Shown here in pieces: positions 9,338 through 17,667 of a stretch of 64,000 bases of DNA. The DNA comes from Microbacterium sp. BH-3-3-3 (lineage in GTDB: Bacteria > Actinomycetota > Actinomycetes > Actinomycetales > Microbacteriaceae): assembly GCF_007679045.1 (NCBI RefSeq), contig NZ_VEFS01000002.1, positions 186,001 to 250,000 of the forward strand, read 5' to 3'. The notes under the pieces were generated by a model, which saw only the letters and a list, made by a program, of their open reading frames with translations, was not told where the DNA came from and searched no databases. Position 1 is the stretch's first letter; every line of letters begins with the position of its first letter. Made by a program: the position numbers and the translations under genes.

Positions 9338-9417
9338 CCGAACTCCGGAGATTCGGCCGGTGAACCCCCTTGAACCGGCTGCGCGGGCCCGTTCGACGCG
9401 AGATCTCCGGAGTTCGG
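9338..9417. repeat. 15-bp perfect inverted repeat, 50-bp spacer
   Basis: CCGAACTCCGGAGAT at 9338-9352 is the exact reverse complement of ATCTCCGGAGTTCGG at 9403-9417. The spacer holds a smaller CCGGT/ACCGG hairpin. It fills most of the gap between fprA and the hydrolase and lies just upstream of the hydrolase TAGGCT box at 9459-9464. Each arm contains the palindrome CTCCGGAG. It may be an intergenic palindromic repeat family or an operator pair. Confidence 0.8.
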
Positions 9418-9470
9418 CACGGGCAAGCCGGGCCGGTGCCTCAGGAAAACGCCCGTCGTAGGCTGGGGCG

Positions 9471-10433
9471 ATGGGGGAGTGGCGACCGGACATTCTCGGC
9501 GACGGGTTCGAGCAGCAGACGCTGCCGCTGGGCAGCGATGCCGAGGGCGAGGTCGTCGCCACCCTCGTCCGCTCCCGTCCCCATGCCGGCGCCCGGCTGT
9601 TCGGCGCCCTGCGCGAGGTCGACGTGCTGTACGTGCACGGCTGGTCGGACTACTTCTTCCAAACCGACCTCGCGCGTTTCTTCACCGACCGCGGGGCGCG
9701 CTTTCACGCCCTCGACCTGCGCAAGTACGGCCGGAGTCTGCGGCCCGGCCAGGCGCCGGGCTACGTCGCCGCCCTCGACGTGTACGACGCCGATATCGCG
9801 GCTGCGCTCGAGGTCATGGGCACGTCCGCCGAGGGGCGACGCCTCGTGCTCCTCGGCCACAGCACGGGCGGCCTCACCCTCACACTCTGGGCCGCGCGGC
9901 ATCCGGGCGTCGCCGACGCTCTCGTGCTGAACAGCCCGTGGCTCGAACTGCAGCTCGGCCCGCTCGCGCGCCAGGCCCTGGCGCCGATCGTGCAGGCGCG
10001 CGCCCGCTTCGACCCGCTCGGCACTCATCCGGTGGTCGACCTCGGCTTCTACACGCGCGCCCAGCGCGATCTCGGCACTCTCCCCGACAGCCCCGAGGGG
10101 TGGCGCCCGGCGCAGGGCTTCCCGACCCACCCCGGCTGGCTCGCCGCGATCATCGCGGGGCACGCGCGGGTGGCATCCGGAGTCGACGTCGGCTGCCCGG
10201 CGCTCGTGCTTCTCTCGGCGCGTTCGACCCCGGCCCTGTCGTGGAACGACGCGATGCGCGCGACCGACTCGGTGCTCGTCGTCGACGACATCGCCCGCGC
10301 CGCCACCCGCATCTCGAGCACCGTCACCATCACGCGCATCGACGGGGCCCTGCACGACGTCTTCCTGTCGGCTCCGGATGCCAGGGCTCGGGCCTTCGAC
10401 GCGCTCGATGCCGGCATGAGAGGTCTAGCGTAG
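9471..10433 (+). CDS. Alpha/beta hydrolase
   Basis: Protein of 320 residues with the alpha/beta-hydrolase fold: VDVLYVHGWSDYFFQ with the oxyanion-hole region, the nucleophile elbow LLGHSTGGLT (Ser near residue 127), and a C-terminal His in DGALHDVFLS. No signal peptide, so cytoplasmic. Likely an esterase or lysophospholipase-like enzyme; the substrate is unknown. TAGGCT lies six bases before the ATG (leaderless). The acyl-CoA ligase gene follows after 20 bases, so the pair may release and then activate an acyl chain. Confidence 0.85.
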   Translation: MGEWRPDILGDGFEQQTLPLGSDAEGEVVATLVRSRPHAGARLFGALREVDVLYVHGWSDYFFQTDLARFFTDRGARFHALDLRKYGRSLRPGQAPGYVAALDVYDADIAAALEVMGTSAEGRRLVLLGHSTGGLTLTLWAARHPGVADALVLNSPWLELQLGPLARQALAPIVQARARFDPLGTHPVVDLGFYTRAQRDLGTLPDSPEGWRPAQGFPTHPGWLAAIIAGHARVASGVDVGCPALVLLSARSTPALSWNDAMRATDSVLVVDDIARAATRISSTVTITRIDGALHDVFLSAPDARARAFDALDAGMRGLA

Positions 10434-10453
10434 AACGCGTTCGAAGGAGCTCC

Positions 10454-12157
10454 ATGACCCCCACCGCCGCGTCCGCGACCGAGCACTACCGCGCCGCTCG
10501 CGACCACCTCCTCGCCGTCCGCTCCAACCCCGCCGCCGCCGCGGACTTCTCGTGGCCGCAGTTCGAGGGGCCGTTCAACTGGGCGATCGATTGGTTCGAC
10601 CCGATGGCCCGCGGCAACGGCGACACGGCGCTCATCGTCGTCGACGACGACGGCACGCACCACGAGCGCACGTTCGACGAGCTCGCGCGGCGCTCCGACC
10701 AGGTCGCCGCGTGGCTCGAGACGCGGGGCGTCCGCCGCGGCGAGACCGTGCTGCTCATGCTCGACAACCAGGTCGAGCTGTGGGAGGCGATGCTCGGCAT
10801 CATGAAGCTCGGCGGCGTCATCGCCCCGACCACGACGGCGCTCGGCTCGGTCGACCTCGCCGACCGCATCGCGCGCGCCGAGATCCGCCATGTCGTCGTC
10901 GGAGCGACGGATGCCGAGAAGTTCGACGACCTGCCCGAGGGTCTCGGTCGCATCGTCGTGGGCGGTTCGCACGCGGGGTGGGCGACCTACTCGGACGCCT
11001 TCGCCATCGAGGCGGAGCCCGCTCGGCATCCGGGAACCACCGCCGACGAGCGCCTGCTGCTCTACTTCACCTCGGGAACCACCTCGAAGCCCAAGCTCGT
11101 CGAGCACACGCACTCGTCGTACCCGGTGGGCCACCTCACGACGATGTACTGGCTGGGGCTGCAGCCCGGCGACGTGCACCTCGCCATCAGTTCGCCCGGG
11201 TGGGCCAAGCACGCGTGGAGCCTGTTCTTCGCCCCGTGGATCGCCGGGGCGACGGTGCTCGCCCTCAACTACTCGCGTTTCTCGGCGGAGCGCCTGCTCA
11301 CGGAGCTCGAGAACGACCGCGTCACCACCTTCTGCGCGCCGCCGACAGTGTGGCGCATGCTCATCCAGGCCGATCTGACCGGGCGTCGCGGGTCGCTGCG
11401 CGAGGTCGTGTCGGCGGGCGAGCCGCTCAATCCCGAGGTGATCGCCTCGGTGCAGCGCGCGTGGGGCCTCGACATCCGCGACGGGTACGGGCAGACCGAG
11501 ATGACCGCGGTCGTCGCGAACACCCCCGGCGCCGACCTCGTGCCGGGCTCGATGGGGCGGCCGCTGCCCGGATGCCCGGTCGTGCTCGTCGACCCGGTGA
11601 CGGGCGAGCGCACCGACGAGGGCGAGATCTGCATCGACCTCGCCGAGCGACCCGTCAACCTCATGACCGGGTACGTGGGCGACCCCGAGCGCAACGCCGA
11701 GGCGTTCGCCGACGGGCTCTTCCACACCGGCGACGTCGCGCGACGTGATGAGACGGGCAGCATCACCTACATCGGCCGCACCGACGACGTCTTCAAGGCG
11801 TCGGACTACAAGATCAGTCCGTTCGAGCTCGAGAGCGTGCTGATCGAGCACCCGGCGGTCATGGAGGCCGCGGTCGTTCCCGCACCCGACGAGCTGCGCC
11901 TCGCCGTGCCAAAGGCGTACATCGTGCTCGCCGGCGGTCACGAGGCGGGCGAGGAGGTCGCCCTCGACATCCTGCGCTTCGCGCGCGAGCGGCTCGCCCC
12001 GTTCCAGCGCGTGCGCCGCGTCGAGTTCTTCGAGCTGCCCAAGACGATCTCGGGCAAGATCCGCCGCGTCGAACTGCGTCAGCGCGAAGAGGCGGTGTTC
12101 CGCGGAGAGGTCGACTGCGTGGAGTGGACGGATGCCGCCCTGCGGGGCGATCGCTGA
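10454..12157 (+). CDS. AMP-dependent acyl-CoA synthetase
   Basis: ANL-superfamily ligase, 567 residues, that adenylates a carboxylic acid and transfers it to CoA. Seen: P-loop YFTSGTTSKPKLVEHTH (about residue 205), DGYGQTEMTA (A5), the hinge region YIGRTDDVFKASDYKISPFE, and the C-terminal catalytic Lys in LPKTISGKIRRVEL. The overall pattern is closest to medium-chain or acetyl-type acyl-CoA synthetases; the substrate is not certain. Start at ATG 10454, with AAGGAG six bases upstream. Confidence 0.9.
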   Translation: MTPTAASATEHYRAARDHLLAVRSNPAAAADFSWPQFEGPFNWAIDWFDPMARGNGDTALIVVDDDGTHHERTFDELARRSDQVAAWLETRGVRRGETVLLMLDNQVELWEAMLGIMKLGGVIAPTTTALGSVDLADRIARAEIRHVVVGATDAEKFDDLPEGLGRIVVGGSHAGWATYSDAFAIEAEPARHPGTTADERLLLYFTSGTTSKPKLVEHTHSSYPVGHLTTMYWLGLQPGDVHLAISSPGWAKHAWSLFFAPWIAGATVLALNYSRFSAERLLTELENDRVTTFCAPPTVWRMLIQADLTGRRGSLREVVSAGEPLNPEVIASVQRAWGLDIRDGYGQTEMTAVVANTPGADLVPGSMGRPLPGCPVVLVDPVTGERTDEGEICIDLAERPVNLMTGYVGDPERNAEAFADGLFHTGDVARRDETGSITYIGRTDDVFKASDYKISPFELESVLIEHPAVMEAAVVPAPDELRLAVPKAYIVLAGGHEAGEEVALDILRFARERLAPFQRVRRVEFFELPKTISGKIRRVELRQREEAVFRGEVDCVEWTDAALRGDR

Positions 12158-12204
12158 CGCGCAAGCCCCTCGCGGTCGCCGTTTCCGCGTGTGAGCATCG
12201 ATCC

Positions 12205-12345
12205 ATGGAAAAGGATCAGAAGCAGCCGTTCGAGAACCCTTCCGTCGACGACGACAGCGACATGCCCTCGCTGATGGAGGAGCGCAACATCGGTCGCGAG
12301 ACCGAGCGCGAGATCACCCAGATGATCAACGGCATCGAGGGCTGA
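12205..12345 (+). CDS. Small acidic hypothetical protein (46 aa)
   Basis: Short frame of 46 residues rich in Asp, Glu and Asn, with no hydrophobic segment or known motif, ending ITQMINGIEG. It starts at ATG 12205, 47 bases after the acyl-CoA ligase stop, and has low-GC-style codons (AAA, AAG, GAT). No clear ribosome site is visible. It is probably real because its composition is that of a soluble protein rather than an Arg-rich artefact. Function unknown. Confidence 0.5.
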   Translation: MEKDQKQPFENPSVDDDSDMPSLMEERNIGRETEREITQMINGIEG

Positions 12346-12359
12346 CAGGCCCCCGCGAC

Positions 12360-12497
12360 TCACACCGGCTCGGTCGTGCGGATCAGTCCGCAGTTCACGC
12401 ACGACCACGCGACGAGGAACCGCTCGTCATCGAGGATCTCGAACCGCAGGGGGTCGCCGCACGTCGGGCACGTGAGTGGGCTGAGGGGCTGCTCCAT
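12360..12497 (-). CDS. Tiny zinc-ribbon protein (45 aa)
   Basis: A 45-residue protein read directly from the minus strand: it begins MEQPLSPLTCPTCGDPL and has a second Cys pair in WSCVNCGLIR. Two CxxC knuckles about 23 residues apart form a classic zinc-ribbon, with a beta-type segment between them (RFEILDDERFLVAW). GGAGAG lies six bases before the ATG, and the gene starts 14 bases after the DHFR-like stop, so the two are probably one transcript. Such ribbons bind nucleic acid or protein partners; the target is unknown. Confidence 0.75.
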   Translation of the reverse strand: MEQPLSPLTCPTCGDPLRFEILDDERFLVAWSCVNCGLIRTTEPV

Positions 12498-12511
12498 CGG
12501 GCTCTCCGCGC

Positions 12512-13153
12512 TCACCGCGCGAAGGTGACGTGCACGACGCCGCTCTCGGCGACCTCGGAGGTGACGGTGTAGTCCTCGTCGAGGTTGCGCAGGTCGTCCC
12601 AGAGGCGGCCGCCGCGCCCGAGGATCACGGGGCGGACGGCGACGTGCAGACGGTCGACGAGACCCGCAGCCAGCGCGGAGCGCACCGTCGAGAGGCCACC
12701 ACCGACTCGCACGTCCGCGCCGTTCGCGAGGTCGGTCGCCCGGGCCACGGCATCCGTGATGCTCTCCGACGAGAACTCGAAGCGCGTGCCGTCGGCGAAA
12801 GAGAGGGGTGCGCGCTCGCGGTGCGTGAGCACGATCACCGGCACCTCAAAGGGCGGCTCGTCACCCCACCACCCGCGCCAGTCGGGGTCGTCGGGGAAGG
12901 AGTGCAGGCCGAACATGGCCGCGCCCATCACCTCGGCGCCGATGCCCTCGAAGTACCCGGCGGCGTAGCGGTCGTCGACGCCGGTCGTGCCCGCGCCGGA
13001 GGTGTCGCGGAAGACGCGCTCGCGGAACGTCCTCGTGGCCATGTAATCGGCGACGAGCCGGCCCCAGTCCTCACCCATCGGGTTCTCGGGGGTGGGGTCG
13101 GCGGGCATCGCCACCCCGTCGAGCGAGATGTTCAGATCGACGCGGACGGCCAT
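12512..13153 (-). CDS. Dihydrofolate reductase-like protein (RibD C-terminal domain family)
   Basis: 213-residue protein of the RibD_C/DHFR fold, probably an NADPH-dependent reductase. Seen: VDLNISLDGVAMP at the N-terminus, GAEVMGAAMFG, the strand PVIVLTH, VRVGGGLSTVRSAL (nucleotide-binding glycine loop) and the C-terminal VILGRGGRLWDDL. Members in Actinobacteria are often called dihydrofolate reductase family proteins, but the real substrate is unknown. Start chosen at ATG 13153 with GGAG seven bases upstream, rather than four codons earlier. Confidence 0.85.
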   Translation of the reverse strand: MAVRVDLNISLDGVAMPADPTPENPMGEDWGRLVADYMATRTFRERVFRDTSGAGTTGVDDRYAAGYFEGIGAEVMGAAMFGLHSFPDDPDWRGWWGDEPPFEVPVIVLTHRERAPLSFADGTRFEFSSESITDAVARATDLANGADVRVGGGLSTVRSALAAGLVDRLHVAVRPVILGRGGRLWDDLRNLDEDYTVTSEVAESGVVHVTFAR

Positions 13154-13223
13154 GGCGTGCTCCAAAGGTGGTGGGGAGGCGCAACCGAGGTGCGCGTTCG
13201 GAGACGATGCTAGCCGCGCGCCC

Positions 13224-14345
13224 TCACTTGCGCCGCAGCTGCCACCAGCGTCGGCGACGTTGGGGCGCGGGGCGCGCGACGGCCGCGGGGGCCTCGTCGC
13301 GACCGGCGCCTCGACGGATGCGGCGGCCCTCGGCGATGTCAGCCTCTTCCTTCTTCTCCCGCTTGTCGCTCTGGCGGGTGTCGCGGGGCGGAAGCTGGAT
13401 GTCCGCCTCCGCGGCCATTCCGGCCTGAAGCTGACGCCCCCGCTCGAGCTCCGCGTCGAACTCGGCGCCGAAGAGCAGTGCGAGATTGGCGATCCACAGC
13501 CACAGCAGGAAGACGATCACGCCGGCGAGCGAGCCGTAGGTGCGGTCGTAGTTCGAGAAGTTCGCGACGTAGAAGCCGAACCCGGCGGTGGCGGCGGCCA
13601 GCACCACGATGGCGATGATCGCGCCGAGACTGAGCCACCGGAACTTCGGCTGCTTGGCGTTCGGGGTGGCGTAGTAGAGCACCGCCACGAGGAAGACGAT
13701 GACCAGGAGCATGACCGGCCATTTCGCGATGTCCCAGGCGACCTGCACGCCCTCGCCGAGTCCAAGTGCCTCACCGATCGCGGTCGTGACCGGGCCGCTG
13801 ATCACGAGTCCGAGGGCGACGAGCACGAGGGCGACGACGGCGATCAGGGTCACGACCAGCTGCATCGGGCGCAGCTTCCAGAACGGCCGACCTTCGTCGA
13901 TCTCGTAGATGCGGTTCATCGCGCGGCTGAAAGCTCCGACGTACCCGGAGGCGGACCACAGGGCGAGGACCGTTCCGCTGATGAGGGCGAACCCGGCGGC
14001 CGGCGAACCGGCGATCTGCTCGATGGGGCCGGCCAGCGTGTCGGCGGCGCTGGGCGCGACGTCGCGGACGATGCCGATGACGGCCTCCGCTGCGGCATCC
14101 CCTTGGCCGACGACGCCGAGGATCGAGAAGATCGCGAGCAGCGCCGGAAAGAGCGCGAGCACGGCGTAGTAGACGAGGCCGGCTGCGGCGTCGGTGCATT
14201 GGTCGGCGCTGAACTCGCGCAGCGTCTTGCGCAGCACGTATTTCCACGAGCGCTCGTGCAGGTCGGTGGGTGCATCTGGCTTGCGTCCGTCTTCGGGATC
14301 GTCGGCGTCAGTGCGGGTGTGCCGCTCCAGGGTGTGCTTGGCCAT
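13224..14345 (-). CDS. YihY/virulence factor BrkB family membrane protein
   Basis: 373-residue inner-membrane protein with six hydrophobic helices in the YihY/BrkB pattern: FSADQCTDAAAGLVYYAVLALFP near the N-terminus, GYVGAFSRAMNRIYEIDEGRPFWKL in the middle, and TYGSLAGVIVFLLWLW near the end. It has charged N- and C-terminal extensions; the C-terminal tail is very Arg-rich. Start at the ATG (MAKHTLERHT) with GGGAG upstream; the frame extends farther without a ribosome site. The family is of uncertain function; transport roles have been proposed. Confidence 0.88.
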   Translation of the reverse strand: MAKHTLERHTRTDADDPEDGRKPDAPTDLHERSWKYVLRKTLREFSADQCTDAAAGLVYYAVLALFPALLAIFSILGVVGQGDAAAEAVIGIVRDVAPSAADTLAGPIEQIAGSPAAGFALISGTVLALWSASGYVGAFSRAMNRIYEIDEGRPFWKLRPMQLVVTLIAVVALVLVALGLVISGPVTTAIGEALGLGEGVQVAWDIAKWPVMLLVIVFLVAVLYYATPNAKQPKFRWLSLGAIIAIVVLAAATAGFGFYVANFSNYDRTYGSLAGVIVFLLWLWIANLALLFGAEFDAELERGRQLQAGMAAEADIQLPPRDTRQSDKREKKEEADIAEGRRIRRGAGRDEAPAAVARPAPQRRRRWWQLRRK

Positions 14346-14476
14346 CTCGACTCCCGCGGGGATGCCCCGTGTCTCTGCGCTCCGCGTCGTTCGCGGCCGC
14401 TTCGGGAGTCTGGGGGCCGGATGCCGTTTCACGTCCGCCCCTTGCCGGGATGTGCCGCTCGGGGTAACGCAGACGG

Positions 14477-14516
14477 AAAAGGACCGTCGGGGGCGTGGTG
14501 CCCCGACGGTCCTTTT
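14477..14516 (-). terminator. Strong hairpin terminator between yajQ and the YihY gene
   Basis: Perfect 16-bp stem AAAAGGACCGTCGGGG (14477-14492) and CCCCGACGGTCCTTTT (14501-14516), loop of 8 bases. The flanking A and T runs allow it to act on either strand; it follows the yajQ stop by 23 bases. Confidence 0.85.
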
Positions 14517-14539
14517 CGGCTCTGCGGCCGAGTTCCGCG

Positions 14540-15028
14540 TCAGCGGTAGTTGGTGAACTGCAAGTCGACGTCGAGGTCGGCGGCCTTGAGGATGCGCTGG
14601 ACTTCCTGAAGGTCGTCGCGCGACTTCGACTGCACGCGCAGCTCGTCGCCCTGGATCTGCGACTTGACGCCCTTGGGGCCCTCGTCGCGGATGATCTTGT
14701 TCACCTTCTTGGCGTCTTCTTGCGAGATGCCCTCTTTGAGAGTCGAGGTGATGCGGTACTCCTTGCCGCTCGGCACGGGCTCGCCCGCATCGAGGCTCTT
14801 CAGCGAGATGCCGCGCTTGATGAGCTTGGTCTGGAACACGTCGAGCACGGCGTTCGCGCGCTCTTCCGAGTTCGCCTTGATGACGATCGAGTCGCCGCTC
14901 CAGGCGATGGAGGCGTCGGTGCCCTTGAAGTCGTAGCGCTGTTCGACCTCTTTGTGCGCCTGGTTGAGCGCGTTGTCGGCTTCCTGCCGGTCGATCTTGG
15001 AGACGATGTCGAACGAAGAATCAGCCAT
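14540..15028 (-). CDS. yajQ: YajQ family nucleotide-binding protein
   Basis: 162-residue protein with the two ferredoxin-like halves of the YajQ family: [48 protein letters not shown] and the end VDLQFTNYR are all typical. Family members bind nucleotides, and some bind cyclic di-GMP; the role in Actinobacteria is unclear. A TAGAAT box ends six bases before the ATG on the minus strand, so the transcript is probably leaderless. Confidence 0.93.
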   Translation of the reverse strand: MADSSFDIVSKIDRQEADNALNQAHKEVEQRYDFKGTDASIAWSGDSIVIKANSEERANAVLDVFQTKLIKRGISLKSLDAGEPVPSGKEYRITSTLKEGISQEDAKKVNKIIRDEGPKGVKSQIQGDELRVQSKSRDDLQEVQRILKAADLDVDLQFTNYR

Positions 15029-15123
15029 GGCTCGATTCTATTCGGGAGGTTCGCTCGTGCACCCCCTGGACATCGCGGTCGGGCCCGCCCCGGGTGGTCC
15101 GGGCGCTCGTAGACTCGGATGCC

Positions 15124-15624
15124 ATGCGAGCACTCACCGAAGACGAGGTCCGCGACGCGTTCGTCAACGCCGCACCCGAGGAACTGCGGGTAATGAGCCT
15201 GCCCCACGACTTCGTCTTGACCGACTGGGATCACCTGGACTTCCTCGCGTGGCGCGACCCTCGCACCCGCGGACGCGGCTACATCGTCGCCGAGCACGAG
15301 GGTGAGCCCGCGGCGATCGTGCTGCGCGTGGCCGACGGACAGTCGCGGGCGCGCTCGGCGATGTGCAACCTCTGCCACACGATGCAGCCCGGTGACCAGG
15401 TCGCGCTGTTCACCGCGCGCAAGGCCGGCACCGCCGGCGAGCACGGCGACACCGTGGGCACGTACATCTGCGCCGACATGTCGTGCCACGAGACCGTGCG
15501 CCTCGCCGCCCCTCTCGCGCCCAGCGAGATCCGTGCGAGCGTCGACCGCAAGATCGACGGCGCCAAGCGCCGCACCGAGGAGTTCGTCGCCCGTGTGCTC
15601 GACGCCGCCGAGGTGTCGCGATGA
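15124..15624 (+). CDS. FBP domain protein (treble-clef zinc finger, FusB-like C-terminus)
   Basis: 166-residue protein. The C-terminal half has a CNLCHTM knuckle and a second pair in YICADMSCHET, matching the FBP C-terminal treble-clef zinc finger found in elongation factor G-binding proteins such as FusB/FusC. The N-terminal domain here is unlike FusB, so fusidic acid resistance should not be assumed; ribosome association is the inference. TAGACT lies eight bases before the ATG. It overlaps the next gene by four bases (ATGA), indicating coupling. Confidence 0.8.
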   Translation: MRALTEDEVRDAFVNAAPEELRVMSLPHDFVLTDWDHLDFLAWRDPRTRGRGYIVAEHEGEPAAIVLRVADGQSRARSAMCNLCHTMQPGDQVALFTARKAGTAGEHGDTVGTYICADMSCHETVRLAAPLAPSEIRASVDRKIDGAKRRTEEFVARVLDAAEVSR

Positions 15625-16502
15625 CCGGACGGGTGGTCGTCGTCGGTGACGCGCTCATCGACGAGATCCGCGACGACACCGGCGTGCGCGAGTTCGTCGG
15701 CGGGGCCGCACTCAACGTCGCCGTGGGGCTCTCGCGGCTCGGCGTTCCGGCCACGCTCCTCGCAATGGTCGGGGACGATGCGGCGGGAGAGCAGATCCGC
15801 TCCTTCCTCGCCGAGTACGACGTCGAACTGCTCGCGAGTCCCGCGCCGCACGGGTCGTCGCGCGCGGTGAGCACGCGTTCGCCCGAGGGCGAGCCCGTCT
15901 ATGTCTTCAACGAGGCCGCCCAGAACCGCCGTGTGGCGTACGGCGAGGCCGAACGTGCAGCGATTGCCGCGGCTCCCATGGTCGTGGTCAGCTGCTTCCC
16001 CTTCGACGACGCGGACCAGACCGCGCTGCTGGTGGAGGCCACGGCATCCGCCTCCACCCCGCTCGCGATCGACCCCAACCCCCGCAGCGGCATGTTGCGG
16101 GATCGCGGCGAGTTCGTGCGCGGGTTCGAGAAGGCGGCATCCGGTGCCCTTCTCGTGAAGGTCGGCGAAGACGACGCGCAGCTGCTCTACGACGCGCCGC
16201 TCGACGACCTGCGGAAGAAGCTCGTCGGCCTGGGCGTCGAGGCCGTGCTCGCGACGTACGGCGCCGGTGGGGCCGCGATCGACGCGGGTGCGACGACCGT
16301 CTCGCGGGGCATCTCCGACCTGCCCGGACGCATCATCGACACGATGGGCGGGGGCGACGCCGTGCTCGCCACCACCGCCGCGCTCGTGCGCGACCGGCTG
16401 CCCGCGGATGCGGGTGAGTGGGATGCCGTGCTCTCGCGCGCCATGGACGTCGCGGCCGCGACCTGCCGCCACGAGGGTGCTCTGCTGCGCACGCCGGAGT
16501 GA
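15621..16502 (+). CDS. PfkB-family carbohydrate kinase
   Basis: 293-residue sugar kinase of the ribokinase/fructokinase family. Seen: N-terminal VVVGDALIDEI, the sugar-site motif EFVGGAALNVAVGLSRLG, the ATP/anion-hole signature DTMGGGDAVLATTAAL near residue 240 with the catalytic Asp, and a lid region. In place of the usual DTxGAGD the motif is DTMGGGD, a small departure. Start at ATG 15621 overlapping the FBP gene stop. The substrate is unknown; fructose or ribose are likely. Confidence 0.88.
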   Translation: MTGRVVVVGDALIDEIRDDTGVREFVGGAALNVAVGLSRLGVPATLLAMVGDDAAGEQIRSFLAEYDVELLASPAPHGSSRAVSTRSPEGEPVYVFNEAAQNRRVAYGEAERAAIAAAPMVVVSCFPFDDADQTALLVEATASASTPLAIDPNPRSGMLRDRGEFVRGFEKAASGALLVKVGEDDAQLLYDAPLDDLRKKLVGLGVEAVLATYGAGGAAIDAGATTVSRGISDLPGRIIDTMGGGDAVLATTAALVRDRLPADAGEWDAVLSRAMDVAAATCRHEGALLRTPE

Positions 16503-16593
16503 GGTCGGCGATGGTTTCGAGCATCGCCCGCGGGATAGTAGAGTGGTCTATCGCGCCTCCGGTCGACTGAACAAGCCGGACGGGTGCGCACCT

Positions 16594-16678
16594 GGCGAGT
16601 TACCCAAGCGGCCAAAGGGATCTGACTGTAAATCAGACTGCATTGCATTCGGGGGTTCGAATCCCTCACTCGCCACCA
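16594..16678 (+). tRNA. tRNA-Tyr (anticodon GTA), CCA encoded
   Basis: Acceptor arms GGCGAGT (16594-16600) and ACTCGCC (16668-16674) pair perfectly. The anticodon stem holds CTGTAAA with GTA at 16628-16630, there is a long variable arm as expected for a class II tRNA, and the T loop is GGGGTTCGAATCCC. CCA is encoded at 16676-16678. The foreign island begins at once after this gene, and tRNA 3' ends are favoured integration sites. Confidence 0.97.
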
Positions 16679-17031
16679 CGGGGTATCCCCTTATCTCAGG
16701 GATTTTGTCCCCGTATCTCAAATCTCCGTCCGGGCCAGGCCCGAAATCGGACCTGGCCGGAGGTGTTTTCTGGGCCTGGTGGCGCCTCGCGCGTTCTGCT
16801 GGAGCGAGTGAGTTGCGCTCGTTGGGTAAGCGGTCGGGTGGCGGATTCCGCTGGCGGGGGGACTGCCTTAAGCCTCTCGGAGGGGGCGTGAGGCTTGTGT
16901 GAGGTCGCGGCGTGAGTCGTCGAGCCGCTCCATTTTCATCTAGCTCATCCGCGAATGCTCGTCAGTGAGCTCGAATGCGACCCGAACGCCGCGGACGCAC
17001 CAAGGTCGAGAATTCGACCGGACCGGCCGGC
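16679..17031. other. Gene-free island edge with short repeats
   Basis: 353 bases without a credible gene. It starts with GGGGTATCCCC (16680-16690) and then two imperfect direct repeats, TCCCCTTATCTCA (16686-16698) and TCCCCGTATCTCA (16708-16720), 22 bases apart. A CCGGGCCAGG/CCTGGCCGG hairpin follows at about 16731-16765. Short direct repeats beside a tRNA 3' end resemble integrase arm sites, but no integrase gene is present, so this is a suggestion only. Confidence 0.4.
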
Positions 17032-17667
17032 TTAGGTCAACCGGTCCGCCTGGCTGCCGTACAAAACTGTGTCGGCGAACAACCGGGACTGCACAATGGG
17101 ATCGTCGATGGCGGGCAGGCCCTTGCTATGTCGGGAGATGTCCGCGTAGACGCTGGTCATGGTGGCCCTATCGGGCACCAGGCCGAGTAGTGCCGCTTTG
17201 CCGAGAACGGTAAGGGAGCTGATGAAGTCGAGGCCGTGCTGATTGGTCAGGCGTTGACCGCCGCCGTCGTCCACCACCACGACCACCCTTTCACCATGTT
17301 CTCTTAGTGCAGCGGCGTGGGCGACAGCCATTGTCTCGCCGAGGTCTTTGGCGCGGTGCGCCACCTCCGCGCGGGGGAATCCGAAGAGTTTTGATACCCA
17401 CCTGTCGAGGACCTCGTCGTCCCCAACCTGGTGGGTGGCGATGGCGAGTCGGTTGCGCCGTGCGGCTCCCTGCAGGTTGGATGCAGCGCGCGTGTACGGC
17501 AGGATCTCCGTCGACTTGTAGCCCACCTCGTCGGCAACGTCTTGCGGAACGAGAACGGAAGCACTGACCGCCTGTAGGACACCCAGGAGCACATCTGTGT
17601 GACCCGTTCCCATGAAACGCAGGCATGGGCCTGTGTCCAAAATTGTGACATCCAACCTAGAGGTCAT
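17032..17667 (-). CDS. PIN-domain nuclease-like protein (putative toxin)
   Basis: 211 residues. The N-terminus reads VTILDTGPCLRF with the first PIN Asp at residue 11; further acidic positions fit the PIN active site: Glu47 in ADEVGYKS, Glu111 in LGETMAVAHA, and Asp133/134 in VVVVVDDGGG. PIN domains are Mg-dependent RNases, frequent in toxin-antitoxin pairs. The gene is last of a three-gene operon after the Xre and ImmA/IrrE genes, overlapping the protease gene by 11 bases. I infer that the Xre protein represses the operon and that protease or Xre controls the nuclease. No experimentally known close relative can be named from sequence alone. Confidence 0.72.
   Translation of the reverse strand: MTSRLDVTILDTGPCLRFMGTGHTDVLLGVLQAVSASVLVPQDVADEVGYKSTEILPYTRAASNLQGAARRNRLAIATHQVGDDEVLDRWVSKLFGFPRAEVAHRAKDLGETMAVAHAAALREHGERVVVVVDDGGGQRLTNQHGLDFISSLTVLGKAALLGLVPDRATMTSVYADISRHSKGLPAIDDPIVQSRLFADTVLYGSQADRLT

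Noticed and set aside
15124-15624. Fusidic acid resistance gene fusB
   Set aside because: Only the C-terminal zinc finger is shared; the N-terminal part differs and the gene is a common actinobacterial chromosomal gene.
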